Shown one piece after another: positions 61,055-64,000 of a stretch of 64,000 bases of DNA (positions are counted from its first letter, which is position 1; each line of letters begins with the position of its first letter). This DNA is from Limnovirga sp038203525 (GTDB taxonomy: Bacteria > Bacteroidota > Bacteroidia > Chitinophagales > Chitinophagaceae): contig JBBRDW010000005.1 of assembly GCA_038203525.1 (NCBI GenBank), forward strand, positions 32,437 through 96,436. Direction: 5' to 3'. The notes beneath the pieces were generated by a model. It was given only the letters and a program-made list of their open reading frames with translations, did not search any database and was not told the origin of the DNA. A program made the translations under genes and the position numbers.

Positions 61055-61870
61055 ATGAAAAAAAAAATATTGAAATGTATAAAAATTATTATAGCTATCT
61101 ATATTTTGGCAGGAATCGCTTTGTACTTTTTTCAGGATAAACTTTTATTTCATCCCGAGGCATTAAATGCAGATTATCGTTTTAAGTTTACAACACCATT
61201 TCAAGAAATAAATATTGCTTACGACAGCCTTACAAACTTTAACATCATCCGGTTTAACGCAGATACCAATACAATAAAAAAAGGGGCCGTAATTTATTGT
61301 CACGGCAATATGGAAAACATCAATCACTATGCAGCATTTGCGTCCAATTTTACAAAAGATGGCTACGATGTATGGATGATGGATTATCCTGGTTTTGGCA
61401 AATCTACCGGCCCGTTAAATGAAAATATTTTATACGAAGAAGCACTGCAGGTTTACAAAATGGTTGTAGCTGCAGGCAATACGCAAGATAGTATTATAAT
61501 CTACGGAAAGTCTTTAGGCACAGGCATTGCAGCGCAATTGGCCAGCGTGAGAGACTCAAAAAGATTAATACTAGAATGCCCTTATTACAGCATTGAAAAC
61601 CTGGCCAGCCATTACGCATTTATGTTCCCGGCTGGCGCTATGATTCATTATAACATTCCAACGTTTGAGTATATAAAAAAAGTAAATGCGCCCATTACTA
61701 TTTTTCATGGAACGGATGACGGCACCATTCCTTTCAGTAATTCAGAAAAATTAAAATCGTTGCTTAAACCCGGCGATGAATTAATAACCATTGAAGGTGG
61801 CGATCACAACAATCTTTACGATTTTACGCTAACAAAACAAAAGCTCGACAGCCTCCTTTTATGGAAATAG
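61055..61870 (+). CDS. Membrane-anchored alpha/beta hydrolase (second of a tandem pair)
   Basis: 271 residues, the same layout as its neighbour: N-terminal helix (~8-26, IIIAIYILAGIALYFF), YCHGNMENINHYAAFA, DVWMMDYPGFGKSTGPLNE, the nucleophile elbow IYGKSLGTGIAA, the acid in FHGTDDGTIPFSNSEKL and the His in EGGDHNNLYDF. Identity to the first copy appears moderate, so the duplication is old or the copies have diverged in specificity. Co-transcribed with the upstream gene. Confidence 0.88.
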   Translation: MKKKILKCIKIIIAIYILAGIALYFFQDKLLFHPEALNADYRFKFTTPFQEINIAYDSLTNFNIIRFNADTNTIKKGAVIYCHGNMENINHYAAFASNFTKDGYDVWMMDYPGFGKSTGPLNENILYEEALQVYKMVVAAGNTQDSIIIYGKSLGTGIAAQLASVRDSKRLILECPYYSIENLASHYAFMFPAGAMIHYNIPTFEYIKKVNAPITIFHGTDDGTIPFSNSEKLKSLLKPGDELITIEGGDHNNLYDFTLTKQKLDSLLLWK

Positions 61871-61871
61871 A

Positions 61872-61927
61872 TTTTGAGCCCAGCTCCTACATTTCATAAC
61901 ATCTTTAGTTCCGCCGCACGCTTACAC
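61872..61927 (+). repeat. Bipartite intergenic element, diverged core
   Basis: TTTTGAGCCCAGC begins one base after the hydrolase stop; the core form TTCCGCCGCACGCTTACAC lies at 61909-61927 with the normal 30-bp spacing. Confidence 0.7.
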
Positions 61928-62030
61928 TTTCTATTATTTTATTGGCAGTTAAACCTACCGGTTTCACTATTTCCATCATCCGCAAACGCAGATGGCTTTT
62001 TTGTCTATCTTTAGCGTTCAGCCATAAAAT

Positions 62031-63347
62031 ATGTCTCTAATCATTCTCTTTCTTGGTATTGTAATGCTTGTTTTATTGATGACCTGGGCAAAGTTGAATT
62101 CCTTTCTTTCTTTCCTCATCGTCTCCATTTTAATTGGCTTGGTCAATGGCATGAATGTTTCCGACATCAGCACATCCATCCAAAAAGGAATTGGCGATTT
62201 ACTGGGTTCTATAGTTATCATCATTGGCCTTGGTGCCATGCTGGGAAAGCTTATTGCAGATAGCGGCGCCGCCCAAAAAATTTCAGAAGGTTTGGTAAAT
62301 GCCTTCGGAAAAAAATACTTAATGTGGGCATTGGTACTAACCGCATTTATTGTAGGCATCCCGTTGTTTTATGGCGTAGGCTTTGTTTTAATGGTTCCAT
62401 TAATTATCACCATCTCCAACCGTTATAATATCCCTGCAGTATATATCGGTCTACCCATGCTTGCAGCGTTGTCTGTTACGCATGGATACTTACCTCCGCA
62501 CCCCTCCCCTACAGCTTTGGTACAGCAATACCATGCCGATACAGGCATTACTTTATTATACGGCCTCATCGTTGCAATCCCCGCAATTGTTATTGCCGGG
62601 CCCTTATTTGCTTTAACTCTTAAAAAGTATAAGAACATACCTCTACAAAGTTTTGCGGGTAAAAGTGTTCCGGACGATGAACTGCCCTCTATGTTCAACA
62701 GCATATTCACCGCATTTCTTCCGGTATTATTAATTGCGTTAAGCACAGTTTTTAAATTATTTGTTCACACAGAAAATGCCGCCACCAAAATCGTTATCGC
62801 ATTGGGCGATCCTGCTATGGCAATGATCATAACACTATTATTTGCCATTTACACACTCGGTTTAAAACGAGGCAAAAAAGTAAGTGAGGTAATGTTCTCC
62901 TTAACCGATGCTGTTAAAGAAATAGCCATGATCTTATTAATCATCGGCGGTGCCGGCGGACTTAAACAAATACTAACTGATACTGGTACCAGTGTTGAAA
63001 TTGCTGGCTATTTGCAGGGCTTAAACATGAGTCCTTTATTGGCAGCATGGAGTATTGCTGCGGTTATACGTGTTTGCCTGGGATCGGCTACTGTAGCGGG
63101 TTTAACGGCAGCCGGCATTGTAGCGCCACTAATAGCAACATCTGGTGTTAACCCCAATTTAATGGTGCTCGCAACAGGTGCCGGCAGCCTTATGTTATCG
63201 CATGTGAACGACAGCGCATTCTGGCTTTACAAAGAATATTTTAATATGTCTTTTAAAGAAACGCTTAAAACCTGGACCGTGATGGAATGTATCGTTTCCA
63301 TTGTTGGTATTATCGGTATTTTGATACTCAATTATTTTATTTCGTGA
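62031..63347 (+). CDS. GntP-family gluconate/organic acid:H+ symporter
   Basis: 438 residues with about twelve to fourteen hydrophobic segments. GntP motifs: GLGAMLGKLIADSGAAQKIS near residue 66, VGIPLFYGVGFVLMVPLI, and the signature GYLPPHPSPTALVQQYHAD near 156; later CLGSATVAGLTAAGIV and SHVNDSAFWLYKEYFNMS. It imports gluconate or a related sugar or hydroxy acid with protons. A RidA-family gene follows 16 bp downstream, an arrangement seen near amino acid or hydroxy acid catabolic genes, so the true substrate may not be gluconate. TATCTTTA at 62008-62015 is a near -7 box. Confidence 0.92.
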   Translation: MSLIILFLGIVMLVLLMTWAKLNSFLSFLIVSILIGLVNGMNVSDISTSIQKGIGDLLGSIVIIIGLGAMLGKLIADSGAAQKISEGLVNAFGKKYLMWALVLTAFIVGIPLFYGVGFVLMVPLIITISNRYNIPAVYIGLPMLAALSVTHGYLPPHPSPTALVQQYHADTGITLLYGLIVAIPAIVIAGPLFALTLKKYKNIPLQSFAGKSVPDDELPSMFNSIFTAFLPVLLIALSTVFKLFVHTENAATKIVIALGDPAMAMIITLLFAIYTLGLKRGKKVSEVMFSLTDAVKEIAMILLIIGGAGGLKQILTDTGTSVEIAGYLQGLNMSPLLAAWSIAAVIRVCLGSATVAGLTAAGIVAPLIATSGVNPNLMVLATGAGSLMLSHVNDSAFWLYKEYFNMSFKETLKTWTVMECIVSIVGIIGILILNYFIS

Positions 63348-63363
63348 AACTAAAATCAAATTT

Positions 63364-63825
63364 ATGACTCCTGATGAGCGATTCGAAGCACTTAATTTAA
63401 TGCTGCCACCTGCACCCACACCTTTGGGGGTATATAAACCATTGCTTATTGATGGCAACCATTGTTACGTTTCTGGGCACGGCCCGCTTATAGCCGCCAA
63501 TAGTTTTATTACCGGTCGCATTGGTGCCGATATGGATATGGACCAAGGCAAAGCCGCCGCCCAACAGGTGGGGCTTGCAATTCTTGCTACACTAAAAGAA
63601 AACCTTGGATCACTTAATAAAATTAAACGGGTTATTAAAGTATTGGGTATGGTAAACTGTACGGCCGATTTTTCCAGGCATCCATACATTATTAACGGCT
63701 GTAGCGAATTGTTTTCAAAAGTATGGGGTGCCGATAATGGCGTTGGCGTAAGAAGCGCTGTGGGCATGGGTTCGTTGCCCGATAATATACCTGTTGAAAT
63801 AGAAGTAATGTTTGAGTTGGTTTAA
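63364..63825 (+). CDS. RidA (YjgF/YER057c) family protein
   Basis: 153 residues of the longer RidA subfamily: LPPAPTPLGVYKPLLIDGNHCYVSGHGPL at the start and VKVLGMVNCTADFSRHPYIINGCSELFSKVW, followed by GVGVRSAVGMGSLPDNIPVEIEVMFEL, where the Arg (GVRSAVG) corresponds to the imine-binding Arg of RidA. It deaminates reactive enamine/imine intermediates from PLP enzymes. It is coupled with the GntP permease; further members of the cluster may lie beyond the window. Confidence 0.92.
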   Translation: MTPDERFEALNLMLPPAPTPLGVYKPLLIDGNHCYVSGHGPLIAANSFITGRIGADMDMDQGKAAAQQVGLAILATLKENLGSLNKIKRVIKVLGMVNCTADFSRHPYIINGCSELFSKVWGADNGVGVRSAVGMGSLPDNIPVEIEVMFELV

Positions 63826-63848
63826 AATTTTTCTGCTAATAATGCAAA

Positions 63849-63909
63849 GTAATTTTTTGTACCCAGCATTTGTTCTTTGGGCATCTTTGGTTGCGTCGCA
63901 CTCTTGTAC
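63849..63909 (+). repeat. Bipartite intergenic element, exact core
   Basis: AATTTTTTGTACCCAGC (63851-63867) and the exact core at 63891-63909, 25 bp after the RidA stop. Confidence 0.86.
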
Positions 63910-64000
63910 AGTAAATTTTAATGCAGCTTTTAAAGACACCAGTTAGCGGGTACAATAATTACAAACAATCTTAAATTTAATTTGGCGGCTAATAAAATAA

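Noticed and set aside
1056..63909. The recurrent core as a CRISPR repeat
   Set aside because: Copies are scattered over 64 kb, in both orientations, without regular short spacers and without cas genes.

Overview
The window looks like a chromosomal segment of a Bacteroidota bacterium, most likely family Chitinophagaceae. The evidence is a PKD-repeat protein with a gliding-motility (type IX secretion, type B) C-terminal domain, a fused SecDF, DUF1573, DUF3810, DUF3467 and BT_3928-like proteins, membrane-anchored CCDC81-type HU proteins, a fused 2-oxoacid dehydrogenase E1, low GC, almost no Shine-Dalgarno sequences and recurrent TAnnTTTG promoter boxes. No rRNA, tRNA, CRISPR array, phage or transposase gene was seen. 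Content is mostly housekeeping, with short operons on both strands.

Layout. 1-7 kb: the 3' part of a GH13 amylase, a decayed lipoprotein gene, a Tat-exported sugar isomerase-like protein, CoA-transferase subunit B and a large PKD adhesin. 7-13 kb: a 1,013-residue TPR protein, an outer-membrane barrel and a membrane-tethered HU protein. 13-20 kb: a glycerophosphodiesterase/PaiB pair, Mrp, hydroxybutyryl-CoA dehydrogenase, a DoxX/MauE-type membrane protein, a CBS protein and a DciA-like protein. 20-32 kb: a FAD oxidoreductase, rimM, a saccharopine dehydrogenase-like enzyme, the yceD-rpmF-plsX lipid/ribosome cluster, a DUF3810 peptidase, dnaG and murA. 32-45 kb: paaE with a TetR regulator, a hydrolase, an Asp-box (VPS10-like) exported protein, YhhN, a second HU protein, an FKBP lipoprotein and secDF. 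45-54 kb: a guanine deaminase-like enzyme, two DUF1573 proteins, the E1 fusion, a HerA-like ATPase, a CNNM/CorC-type protein, TspO and a thioesterase. 54-64 kb: groESL, nusB-DUF1573-yajC, a second isomerase-like protein, DUF3467, two tandem alpha/beta hydrolases, and a GntP permease with a RidA protein.

The most striking feature is not a gene. A bipartite, about 60-bp intergenic element occurs roughly 40 times in 64 kb and in most intergenic gaps longer than about 150 bp. It has a T-tract plus a GAGCCCGGC-like box A, then 29-31 bp later (start to start) the core TTGCGTCGCACTCTTGTAC. By hand count about 21 cores are exact, 4 have one mismatch and about 15 are diverged. Box A nearly always faces a neighbouring gene end and the core faces the middle of the gap. 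Two copies in one gap form large inverted repeats. Copies also sit inside the groES-groEL and yceD-rpmF operons. I found none inside a credible coding sequence. Its spread and function are unknown from this window and it is the main candidate for something undescribed.

Other points worth a look: MurA carries Asp instead of the catalytic Cys (predicted fosfomycin insensitivity), a -24/-12 (sigma-54-type) promoter candidate lies upstream of groESL, and a lipoprotein gene is broken next to the amylase.
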